From Poa pratensis (Eukaryota > Streptophyta > Magnoliopsida > Poales > Poaceae): a stretch of DNA of 64,000 bases. Shown in pieces: positions 32,253 to 43,084 of the stretch. The translations under genes were made by a program, and so were the position numbers. The stretch lies in the NCBI GenBank assembly GCA_947311845.1, contig CAMZMU010000107.1, positions 40,036,588 to 40,100,587 on the forward strand, written 5' to 3'. Numbering within the stretch: the stretch's first letter is position 1; each line of letters starts with the position of its first letter. The notes under the pieces are model-generated. The model ran no database searches, was not told the DNA's origin, and saw only the letters and a program-made list of their open reading frames with translations.

Positions 32253-32970
32253 GTTTCCTTCCCTGGCAAATCCTAAAGCAAAAGAACAATGCAAAAGTTC
32301 AAGCATTAGGCATGGAGATCAACCGATATATGGTTGTATATAGGTAGGTAGATATACTGATAACAACACAAAAAGGGAGGTGAGGTAAGCAAGTACAAAC
32401 CTTGCTTGCAATGGTTTCCTTCCTTGCTTTCTCTTGCCATTTCTCCCCAGATTCTCCAGCCAGCCAGGCAGCCACTCCTTCCTTTTCCTCTGTTACCAGA
32501 TATGTCAATGTTTTGCAAAACTGACATGACAATGAGTCCAATACTGTGAGGGATCACAACACAGAAACATGATTCTCTGCTACTTGAAGCAACAGATCTC
32601 AAGCTATCCAAAAAAAACTGCAGGAAACTAATATAGGACATCACTGAAAAACGTCACCGACATCTCACATATGCAGGTTTTTTCAAACTAAGGACAGTAT
32701 CATACATGGTTGAATCATCTCCATAGCACATTAAGCTTGGAGCTCACCATAGAAAGATTACACCAATCTTGCCATCAACGGTTCATAATGTATTAATACC
32801 AACTGTCACACTATGGAACTACTACTTTTTTCACACAAAAAGATGCATCGAACTAGCCGATGGATTATTACTATCACACCATGACAAATTGATGTGTTGA
32901 TGCCCCAGAACAAGAGGAAAACTAGTTTCCACTGGGGTCTGCAATCCCTGAAGCTGTTTGATGCACCTGA

Positions 32971-34240
32971 TCAGTCTTCGGCCATTTGGACCTTGTAATG
33001 GTGGGCGAGGTTCTTAATGTTCCCGTTTTGCATGATGGTCTCGAGCATGTCAAACTTCTTGTAGTTCGCGTCGAGTGTTTCCTGCTGCTCCGTCGCCAGC
33101 ACCTCCTCCGCTTCCATTTGAGTCTGAAAGGAAAGGAAACAAGATTATACACAAAGTTTGAAAGCAAAACAGTATCACGTTTTAAAGAACAGCAGCAGCA
33201 GCACAAAATCCCCAAATGTTGTAGGTAAGCTCCATCCAAATGCCAAAAAGATACTAGGGAACTAAAGCAGAAAAGTGTGCAGTTTCTATGAGCAGTGGAC
33301 ACAATAACATCAGTGGTACATAAACAACTCTATTACCTTGATAAGAGCCATATTCTCTGCATCTTGCCTCTTGGCAAGGTTTTTTAGTTTAACCATCCCA
33401 TCATGCTCCGGATCCCCCTGTTTGACCCAGCTGATCTCAAACTTGAGGCCAGGCCGCCTAGGCCGGTCCCGAAACATCTCGGGCTTGGCATAGACAGCCC
33501 TCACGGGCCTCGGCATCCCACCAATTATGAAAGGGAAATCATTCATCAGGTCGATGGCAGCCTTGGCCTGCGACTCGTCGTCCAGCTCCACCAGCGCAGC
33601 GGCAGGGATGTCATACGGGATCGTGTAGTTCACGATGAACTCCGTGTTGACGACGTTCGCACACTGCGCGAGCGCCGCCTTGATGATCTGGCTGGTGACC
33701 TGCGGGGAGAGCTGGTCCATGTATATCGTCCTCTTGACCCTCGCCCGAAGTCGGCGTAGTCCTCCTCCTCCTTGGGCTGCTCGGCGGCGTCGTCCTCAGA
33801 CGCAGGGGTGGCCATAGGAGCGCAAACTTCTGCAGGTATAAAGATAGGTTGTATCTAACTGCTGTGACCTCGAAGAATGGTCAAAGAGAAATTTCTCAAC
33901 ATTCATGGAAGTTACTCAGCGCAACGCATCTCCCAGATGACGAATACGAATACTAGCAGTATACAACAGTAAACTAAATCCTAATTTCTACGACCTGGTT
34001 GGCACAGAGACAATGAAAGGTGCGATTTTTTCAACGAATTACCACCGCCACACTGGGAACTGGAATTGGGGCCGGATCTAGACGCGCCCAGACTGACATC
34101 TGCGATAGTCGCTGCATGGAAACGACCAAAAATTGCACACGGGATCCCTCACCTTAGTCCTGAGACGGAAGGGGCGCGACGAGGAAGAACGTGGACGGCG
34201 GTGGCGGTGGCGGCGACGCGCGCGAGCTACGGCGGCGGCT
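32971..34240 (-). pseudogene. AIPP1/EDM3-like RRM protein gene with a frameshift (copy B)
   Basis: The model has a 5' UTR exon ending at 34153, an intron, a coding exon 33829-33337 with ATG at 33815, and a last exon 33123-32971. The start reads MATPASEDDAAEQPKEEEDY. The RRM follows ('VKRTIYMDQLSPQVTSQIIK', 'IPAAALVELDDESQAKAAI'), then 'MPRPVRAVYAKPEMF' and a C-terminal helix ('TIMQNGNIKNLAHHYKVQMA'). This resembles the Arabidopsis AIPP1/EDM3 protein, which works with ASI1 and EDM2 on transcripts with heterochromatic introns. Between ADFG and VKRT (about 33745) one base is missing, so the ATG at 33815 runs out of frame. An in-frame ATG at 33720 could still give a 178-residue product lacking the N-terminus. 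Status: recent pseudogene, truncated gene or sequencing error. Confidence 0.65.
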
Positions 34241-34508
34241 GCTGCCTACTAGGGTTGAATTTTTAGGGGGGTGACGGCACGGGTTGGTCATGTCAGCAGA
34301 ATCCGGCACGAAAGAGGAAATAAAATCGTACCCCGTACAAATCTATGATCCGCTGGATACTTTTTTCCTTTATAGAAGGATAACTAAATTCATTCATTGT
34401 TCCAACAAGTTAATTCTTTCATCATCTCCACAAATATTATTCCTTAAAGTAGTATAAGTTTTGTTGATGTATTGATAGTACGACACATGTGTATGTATAA
34501 ATGTTAAT

Positions 34509-35384
34509 GAGCTATTAACACCGGAGATAGTTACACGGTGGGAGCAGTTTCACGCAACTAGTTGCAAAGGTGCACAAACTCATACAAGTACTTGGCATGT
34601 TGTGCAAACTCATAAAAAAATGTCCGAAACAGCCCGATTCGTACATTGTGGCATCCACGTCAGATTCAAAAATTTGCGAAAACCCCTCAGCGACATCTCC
34701 TAGAACGAATGGGTCCAGAGCAACGCCAGACAACACAATATAATTACCAAGTCCCCTTTTATTTTATAATTTGAGGTAACCTGCCTTCTTTATGTCCGCG
34801 CCCTGCCACTGCGCCGCTGTCCTCGCGTCAATCATGGCGGACGATCCCTTCTATCACCAATACGACATGGAGGCGCCGGAGTACGGTGAGTTTTCGTAGC
34901 CGTGGCGACTGAGCATCAGAGTCGCCCCTTCCGCTAGCTCGATGGAATATGAGAGCGGAAGAAGCATCTGACATCGCCAACATTACTCTGTCCGCCTCTG
35001 CTGCAGCCGTCGTCGTGCACCGAGTCGCGTCGCCTCTGCCGCCGCTAGGGTTTTCGCCTGTACCGTCACTAGGGCTAGGGATTGGAAATACAATTGGGGA
35101 ATTGGCATTGGACCTGTCCGTGATGATTCGCAGAATTCAGGAGGTTTGTGGAAATAAACCGTTTGTGGAAATAAACCAGACCGCGTCGTACGCGCCCTTT
35201 TCCACCCTAGTGGCCATGTGTCAGCTCCGCAGCTCGTTTGTACCAATTTGAACCCGCATGACAAGTATTTGTATGAGTTTGTGCACCTTTGCAAGTAGTT
35301 GTATGAAACTGCTCACCCGGTGCAAGTAGTTGTATGAAACTGCTCACCCGGTGCAAGTAGTTGTACCTCCGGTGCTAATACCTC
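34509..35384. mobile_element. Non-autonomous MULE (Pack-MULE-like)
   Basis: The ends are imperfect inverted repeats of roughly 100 bp, GAGCTATTAACACCGGAG... against ...CTCCGGTGCTAATACCTC. They share the inner block 'GCAAAGGTGCACAAACTCAT'. An exact 9-bp duplication AATGTTAAT flanks the element at 34500-34508 and 35385-35393, diagnostic of Mutator-like elements. There is no transposase inside. The right inverted repeat contains an extra tandem unit ('GTATGAAACTGCTCACCCGG'). Confidence 0.85.
34834..34899 (+). pseudogene. Captured gene start inside the MULE
   Basis: Within otherwise non-coding element DNA there is a GC-rich ATG context encoding MADDPFYHQYDMEAPEYG, followed by a GTGAGT donor-like sequence at 34886. 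If unspliced, the frame stops at 34899 after 21 residues. It looks like the first coding exon of a host gene picked up by the element. The donor gene is not identified. Confidence 0.45.
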
Positions 35385-35602
35385 AATGTTAATTGCAATT
35401 AGTTTTTCAAAACTCACACATTGACCGGTTTTATGACTTCTTCGTATGTGTCGCCATGTGGTGACAAATAGGACATCAACCGTGAGTACGCTTTTGTTAT
35501 GATCTTGTAACTTTTATTTTTTGCCTTCTATAAAGATATGTACGCTTTTGGCATACTTCCGATAAAATGGCCGACAAACGTGTCATTCTTTTGTGTGTTC
35601 AA

Positions 35603-37584
35603 CTAGCAGAGTGGCCCTCGCAATTGTGAGGGCATCATCTGTAGTAGGTTGAAAGTGCTCAAGAAAAACATGGTTTCATTGACATCACATTATTTCTGAA
35701 TATGTAATAACGAACTAAATTATTCAACAACTACCTCAAATGTTGGCTAAGCAAAATATCACATTATTTGTAGTGAAATGATTATCATGCCATGTGTTGA
35801 AACACCTATGCAAATTATATTGGATTTGTAAATTAAATTATGGTTATTATATGATGTTAGATCAGTACGCTAGGTTAGTTAACTTTGATAAAAATGCTGA
35901 ATTGAGATAAAAAATGATTTATGCCCTTAATAGGTTGGTCACTAAATATTGAGAATTATCTTGTTTGATTTTTTTCATCTCATTTACTCTCACAGTAGGC
36001 AACACTTTACAAACATGAACATGGTGAAACTTTGGCTATTATTCTTATATGAATATGCTTTTAAGGATATTTTTTTGTTCTAGGTGTACTCGGTAACATG
36101 TTTATGAATCAGTAGTCAAAATTCGAGAAGTACGAATCTGACTTTTCAGACTCATAGCTTATCTTATATTTATTAAATGGTTCTATACACACGGACACGT
36201 GTAAGTTATGTGTTATGCAAAATAACTTTGTGGGTTAAATAGCATATTTCAATAGTATTCATCAGTCGGCCAATTTCTTGTGCAGTTGAAATGACATGTC
36301 CTCTTATTTTGTTTTTGTTACCTGAGATAAAGACACATGCAATAGTCCAAATATGTTTACCATACAAATCAAGCAATGTCGTCAAAAAATTTCATAATAA
36401 TTAAGTAAATTCTTTGTAGGTCTTCCAATTACAAATATTATTAGCATACCGTGATCGGATACTAGATATGAAATATACTAAGCGGGGATCTATGGTGGGT
36501 AAAACTTGTGTGAATCGTTAAGTCAAAATATTTATAGTGTGAGAGATATCCCCGTTGATAGTGTGTCGACTAATGTTGAATCTTCATCAATTTTAAGTGG
36601 TTGACGCTTGGTGTCCCATTCAGGCGTAATATTCATTGATTGGAAGAACATTCTTATCATGTGTGAATATGTGTTGCCTGAGTATATCATTAAATTCATT
36701 CGTAATTTTCTTAGTGTGAGGGACGCTCATGTCGGTAGTGTGACTATTGTTGTTCACCTCACTAATATTTAACTACGACTCCGAGTTTCGAACTTCCGCA
36801 TGTGTTTTATGAGAGTGTTGGTCTGATGATGATCGAATAAAGTTGCCAGTTATGTGTACTTAGTAACTGAGAGTATGTACATTGTGCGACTAATGTCGTG
36901 AGTTCATTAATTCTAAAATTTCATGACTGCATCGTTCTGCTGATAATCAAATACTTTTGTATGTTGGTCGAATAAATTTGGCAATTTTGTGTACTCAATC
37001 ATAAGAACAATGGGTTCCTCCATTCATAATTACTCTGTGTTATGAATTTAATAAAAATTGAACATTATAAATTTTGACCAAATATATAGAAAAAATATGT
37101 CGGCATCTAAAATATACAATGCTTATTATTTGTATCACCATAAAATATATTTTCATATTATAAGAATTTAGTTAATAATATTGATATATACTGGTACATC
37201 TTTGGTCAAACTGTACACAAATTGAGTTTGAGTGACGTTGAATCCGGGTAAATCGAACATACAAAGTACTTAATGAAACGTTTAACTTTTTCTAAACTGT
37301 ATTTAACTTAGCAGCTCCAAATTCTGACCACGTTTAATCTAGGTTTTTGTGCAATCACGTTTTACGAAGGTAGGTAGTCTCGTACTCTCGTACACATTTT
37401 TTAACGTACACAGTCATTTGCACTATTGGAGAAGTTTTTTTTTTTAGCCATCACATTCCAGGAAGTTACCTAGTCTCGTATACTTTTTAAACGGACGCAA
37501 TCTTGCGGATGTACGTGTCTTTTTTTTTTTTGCATCTATCTCGTTCGAGCCAAGATATGTAGTCCGGCCGGCCTTTTAAATAGA
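35603..37584 (-). mobile_element. Helitron H1 (3'-most of a head-to-tail array)
   Basis: On the minus strand it starts TCTATTTAAAAGGCC (37584) and ends with hairpin GCCCTCACAATTGCGAGGGC, then CTAG at 35603, followed by T. There is no Rep/helicase sequence. The interior is AT-rich with no gene recognised. Confidence 0.65.
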
Positions 37585-38778
37585 CTAGTTCACATGTTCG
37601 TGCAACGCACGTTACAAATATAGCAAAGGACACAATCTATCCCTAAATTCTCTAGCTTGCCAAGGGTTCCTGACCGGCCGGAGAGCATCTCTAGCAATTC
37701 CCGTAAAGACTGGACCTTTAAAACACCTAAGGCCCCGCTTGGATCGACAGTAATTGGGCCGGAATCGGCCAGGAATAAATTACGGACCTCCGACCCTCCG
37801 TAAATTAACGAACCAATCCGTCCGTATTTTCCGGTGCGGAAAAGTAAACAATGATCCAAGCGAGGCCTAAAGGGAATTTGTAACACGTTTGTAAGGACCA
37901 AAAATGAGGTTTGCCGCAAACCGTTGGAGCTGGAGCTGCGGTGACGGCCACAGAGAGGTGATAATGTTCCTTAGTATCGCCGCTATGACGGCGAGTTTGT
38001 GCTCCCCGCGAACCATCCCGGCACCCTAACTATTTTGCTTCTGTTGAAGACTACCTTGTGTCCTTGTTCACCGGGCAGGTTTGCAGCACCGTGACGGCCA
38101 CATGGAGTCGGTGGAGTTTTTTTTTTTTGCGAATATGGAGTCGGTGGAGTTGATAATCTGCGTGAGCACCGCCACCCCGACGACCTCTTGGTCGTCATGG
38201 ATGTCACCTCGTGTCATGCAAGTATCAGAGTCTAATCTATGAAATATATACTCACTACCTTGCATCCCGTTTAATTAGCTTACACCGCATACAATGAGGC
38301 AATCACCGTGGCGCCTTGTTGTCCGGGAACTTGAGAACGTATATGAACTGACAAGAATCAGTAGAAGGGACTGACTCGCTCTTACCTCGCGAGGTGGGCT
38401 ATTCAATACAAAAATATCCATGTGTACTGTTAAAAGGAAAATTTTATTTCCAACCTGTATAGCTCGCGGCCCATTGGCCCAACAGCGCAGCTAGGTGCCA
38501 CGCTCTCGCGGCGCTGATCAGGTGATGAACTCGAAATTTTAATACCACCTCGACTGAGTACAGAGATGTTCGAGGCGCGGGATGATGCTTGACGTATGAA
38601 ACCAAACCGATGAAATACGTGCGGAGGAAACGTATCTGGGTCGTTGATCAGAAATTAAACAGGAAAGATTTAAAGTGTTTGCTACTCGACATCGGGACAA
38701 TCTGGATCGTTGATCGAAAATTAAACGGTCATGATTTAAAGTATCCCAACATGTTTGCTCTTTTAATAGTAGTATAGA
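37585..38778 (-). mobile_element. Helitron H2 (middle of the array)
   Basis: The minus strand starts TCTATACTACTATTAAAAG at 38778, a typical grass Helitron 5' end. It ends with hairpin CGTGCGTTGCACG and ...GTGAACTAG at 37585, immediately followed by the TC of H1. It contains a MITE at 37731-37867. No coding capacity is seen. Confidence 0.65.
37731..37867. mobile_element. Tourist-like MITE
   Basis: A 137-bp element with terminal inverted repeats GGCCCCGCTTGGATC / GATCCAAGCGAGGCC (one mismatch), flanked by TAA on both sides (37728-37730 and 37868-37870). The target duplication and TIR style point to the PIF/Harbinger group. Confidence 0.75.
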
Positions 38779-40043
38779 CTAGATGATTCCCCGCGCGTTG
38801 CAGCGGGAAAATATGATAAAATTATATGTTCAATATTTGTTAAAAAGAAAAGAAAAACATGTGAAGAATAAATATTTAGGATTGTAGTAAAGTGGCGGTA
38901 TGATTAACATCGCTTGTGGCCGTGTTGATATTCTGAGGCAGTCAACTATTCTTAAATTTGATTGTACAGTCATATAGCGCCTTGGGTAATACTTGGCATG
39001 CTAAGAAAAGACGGATAACCTGCAGAATACTCAGTTCGTAAGAACACAGTGTGATAAATTTCACGGATCATCATATAAAGATGAAATTAAAAGGATAAAC
39101 AAATTGCATCTCTTGATTCCGCTAGTACCATAGGATTGCTGTGAGTTGATCATCAACTCACTGATGGAACTCCCATCTTGAAAAAAGGGGAGTATATTAC
39201 TTCAGAACCATCCAGACGGAATTACACTAACAAATCTCTCGCCAGTGGAGACATCTAAGAGAGACCAAAAAGAATGAAAAAATCTGCAATACGAAGAATA
39301 ACCATCGACCGCCTTGTCCAACACCGGGTGAAGTCGAGAATTGAGTAGCATTCATGGTGGGGGACTTTGGCAGAGAAGGTGGAGAAAATGGTATGGACAA
39401 TATCGTGGACGCCCAACCATGGTGGAGGCCGGGTAATGGGTTCCGGTAATGGATATGGCGTGCCTGGAAGTCGAGTAGGGTATTTATTGATACGTTTTGT
39501 CACTTCGCCTGCCTCCAGTCGTTTCTTCGGACCCCCTAGCTGCCTTCCATCAATTTCCTGAAGAGATCATGGAGGAGAGGAAGAGGCATGGCGACGGCGA
39601 TTGTAGCAGATCGTCATCAGGTGCGCATGCAACTGAGCATCAATGAAGATAAACAGTGGGCTGCATGTGGCTGAAATATGGGCTTGCACGGCTGGTTCTC
39701 TGGTTGTTATGGGTTCACTGGTTCACTGGAGTACGATCGATGGGTTGAATGTGCGCTGCATTAGTGGATTCCCATAGACAGTAAGCATGGGAAACAAAAC
39801 GATTGAAGTAAACTGTAAACTTGAGTGCAGCCTTAGGAATTAGTAGTATAATACAATGCAAGTTGGTGATTAGTATCCCATGGAAAAACTGAGTGGTTAA
39901 TAATAGGTGTGATGAGTGTTTCCATTAGGTGGCATATTTGCTTAGGTGGCAGGTTAAGATTGCTCAAAGATGGTTGATGAGGTGGACGTCTTGCATGTTG
40001 AGAGAAATCAAGTAGTGGGGTTCTCCTATTTAGATAGAGAAGA
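38779..40043 (-). mobile_element. Helitron H3 (5'-most of the array)
   Basis: The minus strand starts TCTTCTCTATCTAAATAGG at 40043, preceded by A. It ends with hairpin CCCGC...GCGGG and ATCATCTAG at 38779, directly abutting the TC of H2. It is non-autonomous, with no gene recognised. Confidence 0.65.
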
Positions 40044-40709
40044 TTATGTGCACGTCTACCACATATATCGTGTCAAACATGTTACGTGACTACTAATATT
40101 TTATTAAATCCTAACCACACATTTTAGATCTAACTGTTACAATTAATTTAGATGACGTGGCTTAACGTGGTGTCTCGAAACTAACTCATTTTGCTTTCAC
40201 TATATAATAGATGTAAAGCTATGTATTCATGATTTTACCGAGCATATGTTAATACAAAAATAAAAAAGGTACCCTTATTTAATCACTTTGTATGCTCGCT
40301 CCGTTGAACCTTTTTTTACATTTCTAAAGCACGACTCGTGGAACAACATTTTTGGTTCAGATAGAAGAAGAAGAATTAAGAAGGCCAGTTAACGTGGAAA
40401 ATTTACATAAATCTCTAGAAAAATAAAGAACAAAATCAAAACGGAGCCCATGGAGATCCAACGATGTTCTCCAGGGGAGTATATGAGCACTGTGGCAGAG
40501 AAGGGTTCTAGCCTTCTAGGGGCGGAAGCCTATTTCTTCGGTGGCAAGACACTGTGCCTCGTCATGCTTGTGGAGAGAAAACCAATGAGCTGGAGATTCC
40601 ATGCGTGCTGAGCGCTATGCGCTCTCTCTCTCTGGCCCTTGTCTCTACTCTCTACTTCGTACCGAGATCTAGTGACTCGCCTATGGCAAGGCACGATGTG
40701 CCTCCCATG
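40044..40709. other. Spacer between the Helitron array and CACTA 2
   Basis: No gene is recognised. The sequence next to the CACTA insertion site (GGCAAGGCACGATGTGCCTC) recurs imperfectly after the element at 47450-47500, so the target was itself a repeated sequence. The minus strand at about 40214 reads TCTATTATATAGTGAAAGC, which resembles another Helitron 5' end, but no matching 3' end was found. Confidence 0.4.
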
Positions 40710-40727
40710 CACTACGGGAAAGCCACA

Positions 40728-40975
40728 GTACGCCGACGGCCGTACTGTACGCCGACGGCTAAATGTCGGGGCCGTCGGCGTACAGCGCGAGCTAGGGCAA
40801 CCGCCCACACAGCCGTCGGCGTACGAAGCGTCGTCGGCGTATCCAGGTAAGGCCGACGGCAGCCGTCGGCGTACTAAAGGACGCCGTGACGGAACTTCCA
40901 GTGGCGTTTATACGCCGACGGCCGTGCCGTCGGTGTACACGTGTACTGCAACGCCGACGGCGGCCGTCGGCGTAT
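40728..40975. repeat. Left subterminal repeats of CACTA 2
   Basis: There are many direct and inverted copies of TACGCCGACGGC / GCCGTCGGCGTA. The same motif fills the right subterminal region at 47070-47405. These are the presumed binding sites of the TNP1-type protein. Confidence 0.85.
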
Positions 40976-41189
40976 AGATGAAACTTTTTTTATTTATTTC
41001 TCTATATAATATTTATTTATTTATTTATCTATATAATATTTAATGTAGTTATAATTTATATATATATTGGACCTATAATTTCCCGCCCAATTTCAGTATC
41101 CCACCCCCGTAAAATAACGGTTCGAGTTTCCCGGAACCCAACCCTACAACATATACATGTAAAATAAATAAAAACAACACATGTAAAAT

Positions 41190-42200
41190 ACCTTCCTATG
41201 GCCTAACCTAACACAACCAAGCAAAAAAGTCCACTGGCCTACCCCTTTCGACGCACGTCTATGGGGGTAGACGAAAACGTTAGGGTTTTCCCAGCGGATT
41301 CGGGGTTTCACCGAAGCGGGGCCCCGGAGCGTCGGAACCACACCAGAACCTAGGTTGTGCCATACCATATGTATACAAGTGTGTTAGGTGTTGTAAATGT
41401 GCAATATCTTACTCCGGGGTGTGACCGGCTTCACCGGCTTCACTTTCTCTCTAGTGAGTTTCTGCACTTAGAGGTGAAAACTCCCGTTTCGAGAGAACCG
41501 GATGGAATCTTGTGTTAATTTGGGGTAGACTTTGGTTTCTCACCTTCCTATGGCCTAACCTAACACAGCCAAGCAAAAAAGTCCACTGGCTTACCCCCTT
41601 TCGACGCACGTCTATGGGGGGTAGACGAAAACGTTAGGGTTTTCCCAGCGGATTCGGGGTTTCGCCGAAGCGGGGCCCCGGAGCGTCGGAACCCACCAGA
41701 ACCTAGGTTGTGCCATACCATATGTATACAAGTGTGTTAGGTGTTGTAAATGTGCAATATCCTACTCCGGGGTGTGACCGGCTTCACCGGCTTCACTTTC
41801 TCTCTAGTGAGTTTCTGCACTTAGAGGTGAAAACTCCCGTTTCGGGAGAACCGGATGGAATCTTGTGTTGATTTGGGGTAGACTTTGGTTTCTCACCTTC
41901 CTATGGCCTAACCTAACACAATCAAGCAAAAAAGTCCACTGGCCTACCCCCTTTCGACGCACGTCTATGGGGGTAGACGAAAACGTTAGGGTTTTCCCAG
42001 CGGATTCGGGGTTTCGCCGAAGCGGGGCCCCGGAGCGTCGGAACCACACCAGAACCTAGGTTGTGCCATACCATATGTATACAAGTGTGTTGGGTGTTGT
42101 AAATGTGCAATATCCTACTCCGGGGTGTGACCGGCTTCACCGGCTTCACTTTCTCTCTAGTGAGTTTCTGCACTTAGAGGTGAAAACTCCCGTTTCGGGA
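41190..42200. repeat. 353-bp tandem repeat, about three units
   Basis: Near-identical units start at about 41190, 41543 and 41896 with 'CCTTCCTATGGCCTAACC'. They contain 'ACGAAAACGTTAGGGTTTTC' and end near 'GTGAAAACTCCCGTTTCG'. The third unit is cut short near 42200 by a partly inverted copy. The stretch 40976-41190 before them is AT-rich with no gene. Confidence 0.85.
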
Positions 42201-42287
42201 GAAACTCACTAGAGAGAAAGTGATGCCGGTGAACCCGCTCACATCCCGCTGTGGGAACTTGGACATCCACAACACCCAACACACTTG

Positions 42288-42428
42288 TATACACAGACGA
42301 ATGACAACAAAAACTTGGGTACATAGACGAATGACAACAAAAACTTGGGTACATAGACGAATGATAACAAACTTCGGGTACATAGACGAATGAAAACAAA
42401 CTTGGGTACATAGACGAATGACAACAAA
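42288..42428. repeat. Minisatellite, about 31 bp x 5
   Basis: Units are built on ACATAGACGAATGACAACAA, then AACTTGGGT. It lies just beyond the 3' end of the accessory ORF. Confidence 0.8.
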
Positions 42429-42460
42429 CCATTTTGTCCTAACCAATGATGTGGCTCAGG

Positions 42461-43003
42461 TTAGTCATACTCTTGCCTAGGCCTATAATACTCGTGGGTG
42501 TAGTCGTCGTAGTCGCCGTCGTCGTCGTCGCTGTCGTCGGACGGCCGTGATGTAGTCGTTGACGGGGGTTGTCGCCTGGACTGTAATTGAGGGTAGCGCA
42601 GGCGGGGGTTATCGCCGGCCGTGATGTAGTCCATGACCCTCTTGAGAGTCCGGCCGGCCCACCACAGCCGACGGCCGGTCTCGTTGAAGTTCGAAGGACG
42701 CGGGCGGTCCTCCTCGTACCTGGCGAGCGCCTTCTCACGCCTTTCGATGAAGAAGGCGTCCCAAGTTGGGCGATAGTCTGACTGCCAGCGGGAATCCATC
42801 CGCTGCTCCGGAGTGAGCTCGAGGTAGTAGTGGTTCGTGATGGCCACCCGGCGCGCCAAACCTTGAGGGACAGGAGGGACCGGCACGCCTCCGGTGCTCA
42901 GCCTCCAGCCGGCGGGGACGTTGTAGCTGGGTGGGCAGGGTTAGTTCGAGGCGCAAAGCGCCTCCGCCTCCGAGTAGGTTAGAGTGGGTACGGTGGAAGC
43001 CAT
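42461..43003 (-). pseudogene. CACTA 2 accessory ORF, GWxL...VPVPxVP protein (one stop)
   Basis: The ATG at 43003 opens a frame of 180 sense codons that is open except for one TAA at codon 21 (42943-42941 region). It reads MASTVPTLTYSEAEALC, then 'YNVPAGWRLSTGGVPVPPVP'. A helical region follows ('LTPEQRMDSRWQ', 'TWDAFFIERREKALARYEED'), then 'FNETGRRLWWAGRTLKRVMD', 'YITAGDNPRLRYP', and an acidic Asp/Tyr-rich tail. The GWxL...PVPxVP segment and the spacing to the following W...E.R helix match the accessory ORF of CACTA 1 (16772). As there, it is transcribed away from the TNP1-type gene. No known domain was recognised. The single stop suggests recent inactivation. Confidence 0.65.
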
Positions 43004-43084
43004 GGGAGAGTGATGAGGTTGCAGATATGAGTTTAGATGTGCTATGCCAATGGAGGCCATGAATACATATATAGTGAGAAATGG

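Larger units (their letters stand above)
29440..34330. repeat. Segmental duplication, copy B
   Basis: Longer counterpart of 178-3470 with the same order: F-box pair, thaumatin, RRM gene. It keeps the RRM gene body that copy A lost. The part 30420-31250 between the F-box arm and the thaumatin remnant is AT-rich, matches parts of 1280-1800, and holds no gene that I can see. Confidence 0.7.

Noticed and set aside
40200..40216. Possible fourth Helitron 5' end (TCTATTATATAG on the minus strand)
   Set aside because: No matching hairpin/CTAG end could be paired with it. Noted only in the spacer entry.
42288..42428. CRISPR-like spaced repeats
   Set aside because: The units are directly adjacent without unique spacers, in a plant nuclear genome. 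It is a minisatellite.
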